A DNA stretch of 64,000 bases from Variovorax sp. Sphag1AA (GCF_014192575.1 NZ_JACHYC010000014.1:24596-88595), one strand, 5' to 3'; counted from the first letter of the stretch, positions 33,951 to 43,495 are shown. Made by a program: numbers and translations. The notes: generated by a model not told the origin, from the letters alone.

Positions 33951-34970
33951 GTGCTCCAGATATTTCTTGTCACCGTTCCCTTCTTTGCATTGATCGCGGC
34001 CGGCTACGCGGCAGCTCGCGGCGGGGCGCTGCCGTTGGCGGCGATCCCGGGCCTGAATGTCTTCGTCCTGTATTTCGCGCTGCCGTGCATGCTGTTCCGG
34101 TTTGGTGCGGGCGCGCCGATCGCGAAGTTGCTCGATGCGGGAGTCGTGCTCATCTGGGGGCTTTGCGCGCTGATCGTGGTCAGCGTGACCGCGGCATGGA
34201 GCCGCAAGCGGCACATCGGCTGGAACGACGCGGCCTTCGGGGCGCTGGTGGCGGCCTTTCCGAACACGGGTTTCATGGGCGTGCCGCTGCTGGTGGCGAT
34301 CCTTGGGGCGAAGGCCGCGACGCCGACGATCATCACCATCGCATTCGACATGATCGTGACTTCGTCGCTGTGCATCGCGCTGTCGCGCCTGGACGGGGCC
34401 GATGAGCACGGCGCCGCGAGGGCGGTGCGCCAAGCGATGCGGGGCATCGTGCAGAACCCCATGCCGTGGTCGATCGTGCTGGGCGGCCTTGCTTCCGCGA
34501 CCGGCCTGGTCCTGCCGGGCGCGGTGGACCGCACGATTGCAATGCTCGCGGAGGCCGCGTCACCGGTCGCGCTGTTCACGATCGGCGCGGTGCTCGCCCG
34601 CGCCAGTGTGCTGGCTCGGGAGCACCAGGCGAGTGCGGTCGTGGCCGAGGCCATTGGTAGCGGATCCGCGCCGCCGCCGCGTGCCCCGCTTGGAGATGTG
34701 CTGCCGGTGATCGCGATCAAGCTAATCGCGCATCCCCTGCTGGTCTATGGCGTCGCGCGCGGTGCCATGGCCTTTGGAGTGGCGCTGGCGCCTTCGACGA
34801 TGGTCACGATCGTGCTCATTGCCGCGCTGCCAAGCGCGAGCAACGTGTCGATGCTCGCCGAACGCTTCGGGGCCGACAACGCGCGCATCGCGCGGATCAT
34901 CTTCTGGACCACCGTGGCGGCATTCTTCAGCTTCCCGCTCGTCGCGGGGTGGCTGCACACGGCGCCCTAG
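33951..34970 (+). CDS. AEC-family transporter (auxin efflux carrier type)
   Basis: The protein is 339 residues from GTG 33951 (LQIFLVTVPFFALIAAGYAA is the usual family start); an upstream GTG at 33930 adds seven charged residues. About ten membrane helices are seen, with FPNTGFMGVPL in helix 4 and GFALALAP-like ALAPSTMV near the end. AEC transporters carry organic acids or amino-acid derivatives; substrate unknown. The region upstream is shared with the divergent rep operon. The 3' end overlaps the convergent exported-protein gene by 4 bp. Confidence 0.85.
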   Translation: MLQIFLVTVPFFALIAAGYAAARGGALPLAAIPGLNVFVLYFALPCMLFRFGAGAPIAKLLDAGVVLIWGLCALIVVSVTAAWSRKRHIGWNDAAFGALVAAFPNTGFMGVPLLVAILGAKAATPTIITIAFDMIVTSSLCIALSRLDGADEHGAARAVRQAMRGIVQNPMPWSIVLGGLASATGLVLPGAVDRTIAMLAEAASPVALFTIGAVLARASVLAREHQASAVVAEAIGSGSAPPPRAPLGDVLPVIAIKLIAHPLLVYGVARGAMAFGVALAPSTMVTIVLIAALPSASNVSMLAERFGADNARIARIIFWTTVAAFFSFPLVAGWLHTAP

Positions 34971-35692
34971 GGCGTCAGGACGCCGAGTTTGTACGGGTCG
35001 GCGTCGGAGAGCAGTTCGCAACGTGACATGTCGCGGCCCTGCGTTCCGTCGCAGTAGAAGCTGTTGTAGACGCGGCCGAACAGCGTCGGCGTCGAGACGA
35101 ACAGCACGCCCTGGTTGGGTTGCCAACGCTCCTTGGGCGCCTGGGCCTGGATCGCTGCCGGCGCACTGGGGGCCGCGGGCGGAGGTACCACGGCGGCGTC
35201 CGTCGGCGCCACGTCCGGTGGGGGCGCGATGAAATCCGACAGGGTCCGGAGGCCGTCGTCCCCGCTCCAGCGGCTCGCGAGATCGGCGGGGCGCGGCCGA
35301 CCCGCGACCGGGATCAGCAGGCCATTCACCTGGAAGCCCCGCCCGAAACGGTGCTCCTTGCCGGCGAGGAATGCGTAGGCGCAGGCAGCGTGGCACTGCC
35401 CTTTGGCTTCGGTGTTGACGCCGCTGGCCCGGATCGCACGGGCGAATTCGCTGGCCACCTCGGGCGTGCCGCCAAGCGAGTTCTCGAACACGACGGTTCG
35501 GACGTGCCCCGAGGCGAGATGCTCCTCGAAGGCCTTGATGGCCGTCCCATCCAGCATGCCGGTGACGAGGAGGCGGCTCCCCTGCAACTCGAGCTCGGCA
35601 GATAGCGCAGCCGGCCACAGCAATGCGAGCGAAATACCCCAGATGACTCCAAACGGCGCTTTCACTTGTCCACCCCTTGTCGGATCCGGCAT
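34967..35692 (-). CDS. Exported ClpP-fold protein (COG3904-like) lacking catalytic residues
   Basis: The protein is 241 residues with a signal peptide (FGVIWGISLALLWPAALSA). VVFENSLGGTPEVASEFARAIRASG and GQCHAACAYAFLAGKEHRFG match the ClpP-like periplasmic COG3904 fold. In active members the second block reads CASAC with the Ser as nucleophile. Here it is CHAAC, and the later GVHR His position reads QVNG. The C-terminal 80 residues are a Pro/Ala linker and a small Cys-containing domain. It is probably a non-enzymatic relative. It is divergent from a small membrane protein at 35871. Confidence 0.6.
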   Translation of the reverse strand: MPDPTRGGQVKAPFGVIWGISLALLWPAALSAELELQGSRLLVTGMLDGTAIKAFEEHLASGHVRTVVFENSLGGTPEVASEFARAIRASGVNTEAKGQCHAACAYAFLAGKEHRFGRGFQVNGLLIPVAGRPRPADLASRWSGDDGLRTLSDFIAPPPDVAPTDAAVVPPPAAPSAPAAIQAQAPKERWQPNQGVLFVSTPTLFGRVYNSFYCDGTQGRDMSRCELLSDADPYKLGVLTP

Positions 35693-35870
35693 GAATCCAT
35701 CCTTTTCCCGTAGCTTGAACAGCGCTTCGTTGCGCCGTCAACCACTGTTTCAGAGTATTTCCTACACACCAGATAGTGCAATAGGGCGATAGTGCCAAAT
35801 ATTCCTTATTGTTAATGCTTAGGTTTTCACAAGCGCTGCTAAAGTGGCTTTCTGAATCGGGAGAGTTGGC

Positions 35871-36080
35871 ATGACGACATGGTTGCGAGGAGCTTTGTGG
35901 TTGGTCTGGCTCACCATGGCCGCCTTCCTTTGGCACATGGGGGCCTTGAGGACAGGTGCTGCGCTGGGCGCCGGCCTTCTGGGCACACTTCTTCTGGTGT
36001 GGCCGAACACCGCGAGCCGAAGAAAGCGGTCGAGCCTGCAGTACGTCGAAATGGGTAAGGAGCCGGTCGGCCAGTTGTGA
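35871..36080 (+). CDS. Small membrane protein
   Basis: The 69-residue frame has two predicted membrane helices (about 5-21 and 27-46) followed by a basic tail (SRRKRSS) and QYVEMGKEPVGQL. The ATG follows GGGAGAG by about 6 nt, a good ribosome site. No family is recognised. Upstream lies an AT-rich region shared with the divergent gene at 35692. Confidence 0.5.
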   Translation: MTTWLRGALWLVWLTMAAFLWHMGALRTGAALGAGLLGTLLLVWPNTASRRKRSSLQYVEMGKEPVGQL

Positions 36081-36117
36081 CCGGAAGCGGAGCCGCCTGA
36101 CGGGCCCCGCGTCTCTT

Positions 36118-38208
36118 TCAAATGCTGTGTGGATCCACGTCCACCAGCCACCGGATCACGCCCTTTCCTTCGGGCGTGCGCCTCAATTCATGCAGCAGGG
36201 GCTGCCAGCCCGATAGCACCCGTTGCAACGCCGCGCGCGATGGGCTCTCCAGCAGCATCTGCGCCCTTTCCACATTGGCCACGCGCTGGATTGCCAGCGG
36301 TACGGCGGGATACCGTGTGACCTGTTCGGCCCCCGGCAGACCGTCCGCCGCGAGGTTTGCGGCTTGCAGAAATGCCTGCGCGACTTCCTGTGCGCGTGCA
36401 TCTGCGCGGAGCAGGGCCTGGTAGGCGAACGGCGGCATGCCGGCGGCGGCGCGGTCCTCGAGTTCCCCTTGCGCGAACGCCGGGTAGTCGTGCCGCTTCA
36501 GTGCGGCGAAGAGCGGATGCTGCGGATGGTGGGTCTGGATCCACATTTCCGCTGTCGCGCCCTGCTCCGAGACGTACGTCGCATCGCGGCCTGCGCGCCC
36601 TGCGGATTGCATCAGCAGGCTGAACAACCGCTCGGGCGCGCGGAAATCACCTGAAAACAGCGCCCCATCGGGGTTGATCGCGGCCACCAGCGTGATCCGC
36701 CGGAAGTCGTGTCCCTTCGCGATCATCTGGGTGCCCACGAGCACATCCACCTCGCCGGCATGAACGGCGGCCAGCTGCGACTCGAGCGCGCCTTGCTTGC
36801 GCGTGGTGTCGGCGTCGATGCGGGCGATGCGCACCGCGCTGCCGTCCGGCCGCCGAACCGCTTCGAAGAGCTCGCCCAGATGCTCTTCGAGCCGCTCGGT
36901 GCCGCGGCCCACGGGGGCGATGTCGAGGTTGCCGCACTCGGGGCAGGCGCGGGGCACGCGCTCGGTAAAGCCGCAGTGGTGGCAGCGCAGCGTCCGGTCG
37001 ATCTTGTGGAATACGCGATAGGCGCTGCAGTGCGGGCATTCGCTCTTCCACCCGCAGTCGGCGCAGGCCAGCACCGGGGCGTAGCCGCGGCGGTTGAGGA
37101 ACACCATGCTCTGTTCGCCGCGCGCGATGCGCTGCCCGATCGCATCAAGCAGCGCGGCGGAAAGCACCGTCTTCGGCGGCTGCAGGTTCATGTCCACCAG
37201 ACGCACCTTGGGCAGCGCGCCAGTGCCGATCCGCGATGGCATCGACAGCCGCACGTAGCGCCCGCCCGGATCGTCGGCCGCGGCCGGGCGACTCTGGTGC
37301 CAGCTTTCGAGCGAGGGCGTGGCGGAGCCGAGAATCACCTTCGCGTTTTCGCGCCGGCCGCGCCAGACGGCCAGATCGCGCGCCGAGTAACGGGCGCCTT
37401 CCTGCTGCTTGTAGCTGGGGTCGTGCTCTTCGTCGACCACGATGAGCCGCAGTGACGGCATCGACGCGAAAACCGCCATGCGGGTGCCGAGCACGATCCG
37501 CGCTGCGCCGCTGTGCGCCGCGAGCCAACTCGCGAGACGCTGCGGATTCGTCATGCCGCTGTGGAGCGAAACCACGGTGTCTTCGCCGAAGCGCTCCTTG
37601 AACCGGGCTTCGAGCTGGGGCGTGAGGTTGATCTCCGGCACCATCACGAGCGCCTGGGCCCCTGGTTCCCGCTCCAGCAATGAGGTGACCGCGCGCAGAT
37701 AGACCTCCGTCTTGCCGCTGCCGGTGCTGCCGAAAAGCAGGAAGGGGCCGGCTTCGGCCTCGAACCTCGCCAGCGCTTCGGTTTGCTCCGCGCTGGGCGT
37801 CACTGGAGAGGGCGAAATGCCGGCGACCGCGCTGTCGGCGCGCTTGCGCTTCAGCCGCCGCGCAAGCTGGACTGCGGAAAGGTCGCGGAGCTGCGGCGGC
37901 AAGGCTGCAAGCGCGATTTCGCCCAGTGAACGCTGGTAGTAGCGCGCGGCAAAGGCGACCAGATCGCGCCACCCCTCGCCAAGTGGCGCCAGTGCGTCGA
38001 GGACAGCACTGATCGGCTTCAGCTCCGGCCCCGCCGATCCGGTGTCCTCCGGATGAACCGCCCAGGCGACGCCAAGCACTTCGCGGCGCCCCAGCGGCAC
38101 CCGTACCAATGCCCCGGGCGTGACTGGCGCGCCACTGGCATAGCTAAGGACATCCCCTAGTGCACTGTGTGCCGGCGTCTGAACCGCGACGTCGATTCGC
38201 CAGTTCAA
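36118..38208 (-). CDS. priA: Primosomal protein N' (replication restart helicase PriA)
   Basis: The 696-residue protein has the PriA order: N-terminal 3'BD domain (about 1-100), Walker A FGSTGSGKTEVYLRAV, VVDEEHDPSYKQQEG (DEEH box), then eight cysteines in CADCGWKSECPHC, CHHCG and CPECG that bind two zinc ions, and helicase motif VI QSAGRAGRDA. PriA reloads the replisome at stalled forks. Length is near the usual 730. It is the only gene between hemE and the small gene at 35871 and ends about 40 bp past it. The 370-bp gap upstream carries DnaA boxes. Confidence 0.93.
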   Translation of the reverse strand: MNWRIDVAVQTPAHSALGDVLSYASGAPVTPGALVRVPLGRREVLGVAWAVHPEDTGSAGPELKPISAVLDALAPLGEGWRDLVAFAARYYQRSLGEIALAALPPQLRDLSAVQLARRLKRKRADSAVAGISPSPVTPSAEQTEALARFEAEAGPFLLFGSTGSGKTEVYLRAVTSLLEREPGAQALVMVPEINLTPQLEARFKERFGEDTVVSLHSGMTNPQRLASWLAAHSGAARIVLGTRMAVFASMPSLRLIVVDEEHDPSYKQQEGARYSARDLAVWRGRRENAKVILGSATPSLESWHQSRPAAADDPGGRYVRLSMPSRIGTGALPKVRLVDMNLQPPKTVLSAALLDAIGQRIARGEQSMVFLNRRGYAPVLACADCGWKSECPHCSAYRVFHKIDRTLRCHHCGFTERVPRACPECGNLDIAPVGRGTERLEEHLGELFEAVRRPDGSAVRIARIDADTTRKQGALESQLAAVHAGEVDVLVGTQMIAKGHDFRRITLVAAINPDGALFSGDFRAPERLFSLLMQSAGRAGRDATYVSEQGATAEMWIQTHHPQHPLFAALKRHDYPAFAQGELEDRAAAGMPPFAYQALLRADARAQEVAQAFLQAANLAADGLPGAEQVTRYPAVPLAIQRVANVERAQMLLESPSRAALQRVLSGWQPLLHELRRTPEGKGVIRWLVDVDPHSI

Positions 38209-38579
38209 CGCCGTCCCCAGGATGACACCTTTGTTAAAGCGACTTTGAGCAAAACGACCTAAGTTGTTGATTTATCAGTGCTTTGCACATCATCCAGATT
38301 TTCTGTGGATAACTTTGTTGATATTGGGCTTCGACGCGCCGCGAGCCCTTGAAAATCAAGGCTCCCGCTGGAATGCCCGCAAAAAAAGCAAAGTTCAAAA
38401 CCCATATAAATCAATGACTTAGCGGCGCTATCGCTTTAGGAGCAACGCTTGGCGCGCTTCAGACGGTTTTGCGCACCGCAACAGCAGTTTTGTGCATAAG
38501 TCAGTCCCCCCTCACGCTTTTTACCCCTTGACAAACCTCGGATCGACGATCTCGGTGTTTACAAGTCATAACAATACGG
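38209..38579. promoter_or_regulatory. AT-rich gap between priA and hemE with two perfect DnaA boxes
   Basis: TTATCCACA lies on the minus strand at 38304-38312 (read as TGTGGATAA on the plus strand) and TTATGCACA on the minus strand at 38491-38499. Both fit the TTATNCACA DnaA consensus exactly. The gap is clearly more AT-rich than its flanks. No dnaA, dnaN or rpmH gene is nearby. It probably includes the priA promoter, so DnaA might regulate priA. Confidence 0.55.
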
Positions 38580-39683
38580 TCATGCGCGCAGGGCGCGGGA
38601 CTGTGCGTGCACCGCCGCAACCAGCGCTGCGACGTGCTCAGGCGGCGTGAACTGGCTGATGCCGTGGCCGAGGTTGAAGATGTGCGTCGGCCCGGTCGTC
38701 TGCGTGTCGGCGTGCGGTTTGCCGAAGCTTTGCAGCACCTTCGCAACTTCCGTTTCGATCTGCGCCGGCGGCGCGAACAACACGTTCGGATCGATGTTTC
38801 CCTGAAGCGCCTTGCCGCCGTCGCCTTCGCCAACGAGAGAGCGCGCGCGGCCCAGGTTCACGGTCCAGTCCAGGCCCAGGACTTCGCAGTCCAGCGCGCG
38901 CATGTCCTGCAGCCAGAGCCCGCCCCCCTTGGTGAACACGATGCGTGGCACAGGTCGGCCGTCGGCGCCGTCGCGTTGCAGCTGCGCGAGCACGCGCGCG
39001 GTGTAGGCGAGGCTGAATTCCTGGAACGCGCCATCGGCCAGGACGCCCCCCCAGCTGTCGAACACCATCACCGACTGAGCGCCCGCTGCGATCTGTGCGT
39101 TGAGATAGGCAGCGACCGAGTCCGCGTTTACCTCGAGCAGGCGATGCATCAAATCAGGGCGGCTGTACATCAACGTCTTGACCTGGCGATAGTCGCTGGA
39201 GCCCGCTCCTTCGACCATGTAACAGGCCAGCGTCCATGGGCTGCCTGAAAAGCCGATGAGAGGCACGCGGCCGGCGAGCGCCTTGCGGATCGAGGTCACG
39301 GCGTCGAAGACGTAGCGCAGCTTGTCCATGTCCGGCACGGCGAGCGCGGAGATCGCGGTTTCGTCGCGCAGCGGGCGCGCGAAGCGCGGGCCCTCTCCGG
39401 CTTCGAACGAGAGCCCGAGGCCCATCGCGTCCGGCACCGTCAGGATGTCGGAGAACAGGATCGCGGCGTCCAGCGGATAGCGCTCCAGCGGCTGCAGCGT
39501 GACTTCAGTGGCGAAGTCGACATTGGTGGCCAGCCCCATGAAACTGCCGGCTTTCGCGCGCGTCGCCACGTATTCGGGGAGGTAGCGCCCCGCCTGGCGC
39601 ATGAGCCAGACGGGCGTGTGATCGGTTGCTTGTCGCCAGCAGGCGCGCAGGAAGGTGTCGTTCTTCAGTGGGGCGAAAGGCAT
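38580..39683 (-). CDS. hemE: Uroporphyrinogen decarboxylase
   Basis: The 367-residue protein starts at ATG 39683 (MPFAPLKNDTFLRACWRQ); the frame is open further upstream but the extension is Pro/Arg-rich. The family signature LMRQAGRYLPEYVATRAK (substrate-binding Arg pair) is at about 28-45, and ILFSDILTVPDAMGL with the catalytic Asp follows. GFSGSPWTLACYMVEG is the second family signature. It decarboxylates four acetate groups of uroporphyrinogen III to give coproporphyrinogen III in haem synthesis. The length matches the family. It is cytoplasmic. Confidence 0.94.
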   Translation of the reverse strand: MPFAPLKNDTFLRACWRQATDHTPVWLMRQAGRYLPEYVATRAKAGSFMGLATNVDFATEVTLQPLERYPLDAAILFSDILTVPDAMGLGLSFEAGEGPRFARPLRDETAISALAVPDMDKLRYVFDAVTSIRKALAGRVPLIGFSGSPWTLACYMVEGAGSSDYRQVKTLMYSRPDLMHRLLEVNADSVAAYLNAQIAAGAQSVMVFDSWGGVLADGAFQEFSLAYTARVLAQLQRDGADGRPVPRIVFTKGGGLWLQDMRALDCEVLGLDWTVNLGRARSLVGEGDGGKALQGNIDPNVLFAPPAQIETEVAKVLQSFGKPHADTQTTGPTHIFNLGHGISQFTPPEHVAALVAAVHAQSRALRA

Positions 39684-39714
39684 CCGGCGATTGTCGCTCG
39701 CCCCCGGAGGACCG

Positions 39715-40407
39715 TCAGGTCTTGTACTTGATCGAGCAGCCGTAGGGGCGTGTCGTCGCGGCGCTGATCGACTTGCCGCCGAAGGCTTCGCCAAGCGCCT
39801 GGTTCACGTAGTTGGTGGCGGTCTTGATGTCCTCGGGGCGTGCCGAGGCGATGCTGTCGATGCCACCAGCGTAAACCAGCGTGCCCTTCGGGTCGACGAT
39901 GAATATGTGCGGTGTGGTGCGCGCGCCGTAGGCTCGGCCGATCACCCCGTCCTCGTCCATCAGCAGCGCGCTCGGCGCGCCGGACTGTTCCTTCATCCAG
40001 GCGTCGAGAGCGGCCGGCTTCAGATAGTCGCTGGCGGCGCGCTCGGTCGAATTGATCGCGAGCCAGACCACGCCCTTGTCCGTGGCGGCCTTCTGCGTGG
40101 CCGGCATGTTGCCGCTGCCGTAATGCTTGCGCACGAACGGGCAGCCGGGATTCGTCCATTCGAGGACCACGTACTTGCCGGTGAAATCGGAAAGGCGATG
40201 CTGCTTGCCGGCGGTGTCGACAGCGACGAAATCGGGCGCCGGCTGTCCGACGGCGGGGGCCGCCATGGCCTGTGCATTCATGAGGAGGGTGGCGCCAAGG
40301 GCGACGGCGGCGGCCATCACGGCGCGGCGCGATGCGCGGCTCAATGCGGCCCTGGCTTGGCGGGCGGCGCGGTACGAGCGGGAATCTGCAGATGACGATG
40401 ACGACAT
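39715..40407 (-). CDS. Exported thioredoxin-fold redoxin
   Basis: The protein is 230 residues from ATG 40407 (an ATG at 40425 is also possible). SRRAVMAAAVALGATLL is a signal segment with a twin Arg, so export by Tat or Sec is likely. The mature part is AhpC/TSA-like: VGQPAPDFVAVDTAGK, LSDFTGKYVVLEWTNPGCPFVRKHY with a single Cys, then YGARTTPHIFIVDPKG with the cis-Pro. A single catalytic Cys suggests a peroxiredoxin- or ResA-type partner rather than a disulfide reductase. DsbD, which could supply electrons, is encoded about 95 bp upstream on the same strand. Confidence 0.8.
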   Translation of the reverse strand: MSSSSSADSRSYRAARQARAALSRASRRAVMAAAVALGATLLMNAQAMAAPAVGQPAPDFVAVDTAGKQHRLSDFTGKYVVLEWTNPGCPFVRKHYGSGNMPATQKAATDKGVVWLAINSTERAASDYLKPAALDAWMKEQSGAPSALLMDEDGVIGRAYGARTTPHIFIVDPKGTLVYAGGIDSIASARPEDIKTATNYVNQALGEAFGGKSISAATTRPYGCSIKYKT

Positions 40408-40503
40408 GGTCAGCTTGAACTCCATTCGATAAAACTCAACAACCACGACAGCTTAGAACGGATTCTTCAAGCTGTTGTGACAACCCGTACCGGGTTCATG
40501 GTC

Positions 40504-42705
40504 TCACAGTCTGGCGAGCGCTTCGCGGATCTCCTCCTTACTGAGAATTTCCGTGAGGACCACCGGTTCCTTCCCCGGCGCCTGGAGCACATAGACGGGC
40601 ACGCCGCTGCGGCCCAGCGCGGTCAGCGCGGCGGTGATGGCCGGGTCACGCCGCGTCCAGTCGGCGCGCAGCATGGCGACATTGCGGGCTTCGAAGTCGG
40701 CGAGCACCTCGGGATTGGAGAGTGTGGCGCGCTTGTTGTACTGGCATGTGACACACCATGCTGCGGTGAAGTCGACGAACACCGGACGGCCAGCGGCTCG
40801 CAGTTCGGCAGCCTTGGCCTCCGACCAAGGCTGCCAGCGGTCGCCCGCGGACGCGGCAGCGGTGGCCGGCTCAGCGACCCGCAGGACGTTTCCACCGATC
40901 GCGGCGGACAGCGCGGCGGTAGCGGCGATCGCGAGACCGGCGACCACGATCCGGGTGCGGCCGCGCAGGGTGAGCGCCCAGACGACGGCCGCGAGGCAGA
41001 CCAACAGGCCGAGCAGGGCGCCCGCGCCGTCGATACCGCTTTGCTGGCCCAGCACCCAGACCAGCCATGCGACCGTCGCGAACATCGGAAACGCGAGCAA
41101 GTGGCGCAAGGTCTGCATCCATGGCCCAGGTCTCGGAAGCAGGCGCGCGACCGCCGGGACGAAGCCCGCCAGCAGATAGGGCAGCGCCAACCCAAGACCG
41201 AGCACGGCGAACATGAAAAGCGCTTCCGTCGCGGGCAGCCCGATCGCGAAACCCAGCGACGCGCCCATGAATGGCGCGGTGCACGGCGAGGCGATCACCA
41301 CGGCGAGCACGCCGGAGAGGAAGTCGTTGACCACCGGATGCCGCACCTGGGCCGCCGCGAGCGACCTCGGCGCGACGTTGGCGAACTCGAACAACCCGGC
41401 GAGATTGAGTCCGATCAGCGTGAACAGCGCCGCGAGCCCGGCCACGACGGCAGGCGACTGGAGTTGGAAGCCCCAGCCGAGTTGGGTGCCGGCCGCGCGC
41501 AGCGCGAGCATCGCGCCGCCGAGTGCCAGGCAGGACAGGATCACTCCGGCGGTGTAGGCGATCGCGGCCAAGCGGTGCCGACGCCGATCCTCCGCGTGCC
41601 GCGTGAAGTTCAGCACCTTGATCGCCAGCACAGGAAATACGCACGGCATCAGGTTGAGCAGCAGACCGCCTATCAACGCGCCCAGCAGCGCCGCGACGAG
41701 CGTGCCCGAGGGGCGCGATGAAGACGCGGGCCCGGCGTTGGCTTCGAGCGCGGCTTGCAGTGCGGGGGAAACCTGGGCCTTGGAGGCCACGGTGGGCCAG
41801 GTGCCGGTCACCGGCGCCTCGGCCCGCCATGCAATCGGCTGGCCCGCCTGCCGGTCGGCATCGGCCAGCGCGACCACGACGGGCATTGCGCTCGGGCTGG
41901 CGCTGCGTTGTTCCGCGAGCGGGATGGTCGCGGTCCAGGCTTCGCCTTGCCAGGCTTGGGTCCAGTCTTTCCCGAGTACCGCCGCGGTGTGAATGACCTC
42001 GCCGGTCTCCGGGAAGAACTCCAGCGTCTTGCCGCGAACCGACGCCGGCAGGCCTTCGAGGCGAACCTGGAGCTTGTTGCCGTCGATCCTGATGTCGCCG
42101 GGCTTGTCGAGCGCCACGGGCTGAGCTGCCCAGGCGGCCTCGAACTCACTCTTGTTCAGCGCGGTCGAGCCGTGCAGGGGCACCTTGAGCTGGAACTCGC
42201 CCTCTTCGGGGATGCACTCCTTGCGGCAGACCAGCCACGAAGCCTTGAGGCGGACGTCGAGTTCCTGCGCGCCGGTGAGCGACAGGGGCGGCTTGAAGTC
42301 CGGCGCCACAGTGAGTGGCACCGGCAATAGCACCGTGCCTTCGTAACCGTAGTTGGCGAGATTGCCGATCGGGATCTTTCGCGGCACCGGCCACGCAATG
42401 TCGCCAGCCGACGCGCCGGACGGGAGCGTCCATGCCAACTCGGTCGGCAGGCCGGAGTCTCCGGCGTTCTTCCAGTAGGTGTGCCACTCGGGCTGATGCG
42501 TGATCTGCAACCCGACCCAGGCCGGTGTCCCGGGCGAGATGCCATCGGGCGCATGCGCGATCAGTTCGGCGCGCACATGGGGCGTGGTGACGACCGAGCC
42601 GACGCGCGAGGAAGAGATCTGCGCCGCAGCCGGCAGCGAGGCTGCCGCGGTGGCGAGGGCGACGAGCCCGAGGCCCGCGATGAATCGACGAATCTGGATT
42701 GCCAT
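40504..42705 (-). CDS. dsbD: Thiol:disulfide interchange protein DsbD
   Basis: The 733-residue protein has a signal peptide (MAIQIRRFIAGLGLVALATAA), an N-terminal periplasmic domain (about 30-300), an eight-helix membrane domain (about 315-575; LNLMPCVFPVLAIKVL carries a membrane Cys and CTAPFMGASLGFAIGL the second), and a C-terminal thioredoxin domain with WCVTCQYNK (CxxC). DsbD moves electrons from cytoplasmic thioredoxin to periplasmic acceptors, including cytochrome c maturation. The nearby redoxin gene is a natural partner. Length exceeds E. coli DsbD (about 565) because the N-terminal domain is larger, as in many Proteobacteria with DUF255-type relatives. Confidence 0.85.
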   Translation of the reverse strand: MAIQIRRFIAGLGLVALATAAASLPAAAQISSSRVGSVVTTPHVRAELIAHAPDGISPGTPAWVGLQITHQPEWHTYWKNAGDSGLPTELAWTLPSGASAGDIAWPVPRKIPIGNLANYGYEGTVLLPVPLTVAPDFKPPLSLTGAQELDVRLKASWLVCRKECIPEEGEFQLKVPLHGSTALNKSEFEAAWAAQPVALDKPGDIRIDGNKLQVRLEGLPASVRGKTLEFFPETGEVIHTAAVLGKDWTQAWQGEAWTATIPLAEQRSASPSAMPVVVALADADRQAGQPIAWRAEAPVTGTWPTVASKAQVSPALQAALEANAGPASSSRPSGTLVAALLGALIGGLLLNLMPCVFPVLAIKVLNFTRHAEDRRRHRLAAIAYTAGVILSCLALGGAMLALRAAGTQLGWGFQLQSPAVVAGLAALFTLIGLNLAGLFEFANVAPRSLAAAQVRHPVVNDFLSGVLAVVIASPCTAPFMGASLGFAIGLPATEALFMFAVLGLGLALPYLLAGFVPAVARLLPRPGPWMQTLRHLLAFPMFATVAWLVWVLGQQSGIDGAGALLGLLVCLAAVVWALTLRGRTRIVVAGLAIAATAALSAAIGGNVLRVAEPATAAASAGDRWQPWSEAKAAELRAAGRPVFVDFTAAWCVTCQYNKRATLSNPEVLADFEARNVAMLRADWTRRDPAITAALTALGRSGVPVYVLQAPGKEPVVLTEILSKEEIREALARL

Positions 42706-42751
42706 GCGGTTCAGTCGGAGCGGGCGCCCGGGTCGAAGTTCCGGCAGCGTC

Positions 42752-43495
42752 TCATGCGGCCCATCCGAGCACCACGCGGCGGCTATTGGCGCTTTTCTTT
42801 TCGATCTTGGTCACGATGACTGCGCCGATTTCGTGCGTATTGGCGACATGTGTGCCGCCGCAGGGCTGGAAATCGATCAGATCCGCGGCGCCGATACGGA
42901 TCGTTCGAACGGTGCCTGTGCCACGGGGCGGCTGCACGCTCATGCTCTTCACGAGGGCGGGATTGGCGTCAAGTTCCGCGTCGGTGATTGCACCGACGGT
43001 CAACGGATGGCTGGCGTCGACGAGACGCGCAAGACCGGCCGTGAGCATTTCCTTGTCGAGCGGCTCGGTCATGTGGAAGTCCAGCCGCGCGTACTCGGGC
43101 GTGATCGAGCATCCATTGACCGGTTGCGGCACCAGATGGCACAGCAGGTGCGTGGCGGTATGGAAGCGCATCAGCCTGTGCCGGCGCTCCCAGTCGATGC
43201 GCGCCGACACGTCGTCGCCGGGCTTCAGCGCGCCCAGCAGTGCTTCCTGGCCGGCGGCGGGCACATGGAGGATCTCCTGGGTCGCCTTGCCTTCGGCGTC
43301 TTTCGCCTTCCGGGTATCGGCGATCGCGATCTCGCGACCATCGCTCAGAACCAGCCAGCCGCTGTCGCCGGCCTGGCCGCCGCCCTGCGGATAGAAGACC
43401 GTGCGATCGAGTACGACACCGCCTTCTTCGATTCGCAGGATGCGCGCCTCGCAGTCGCGCAGGTAGGCGTCGGATCGGAACAGTTCATCGGTCAT
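42752..43495 (-). CDS. Alanyl-tRNA editing protein (AlaX-type)
   Basis: The product is 247 residues from ATG 43495; the frame is open to 43804 but the upstream part overlaps the divergent gene's leader. FYPQGGGQAGDSGWL (about 35-49) and MRFHTATHLLCHLV, whose HTATH is the HxxxH zinc motif, belong to the AlaRS editing domain. CGGTHVANTHEIG carries the Cys and His of the CxxxH half. It hydrolyses mischarged Ser-tRNA(Ala) or Gly-tRNA(Ala) in trans. No catalytic AlaRS core is present. The C-terminus ends KIEKKSANSRRVVLG, as in AlaX-M forms. Confidence 0.85.
   Translation of the reverse strand: MTDELFRSDAYLRDCEARILRIEEGGVVLDRTVFYPQGGGQAGDSGWLVLSDGREIAIADTRKAKDAEGKATQEILHVPAAGQEALLGALKPGDDVSARIDWERRHRLMRFHTATHLLCHLVPQPVNGCSITPEYARLDFHMTEPLDKEMLTAGLARLVDASHPLTVGAITDAELDANPALVKSMSVQPPRGTGTVRTIRIGAADLIDFQPCGGTHVANTHEIGAVIVTKIEKKSANSRRVVLGWAA

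Noticed and set aside
38209..38579. The chromosomal replication origin
   Set aside because: Two DnaA boxes are present, but no cluster of boxes and no dnaA/dnaN/rpmH neighbourhood is seen, and this phylum's origin is normally beside dnaA.
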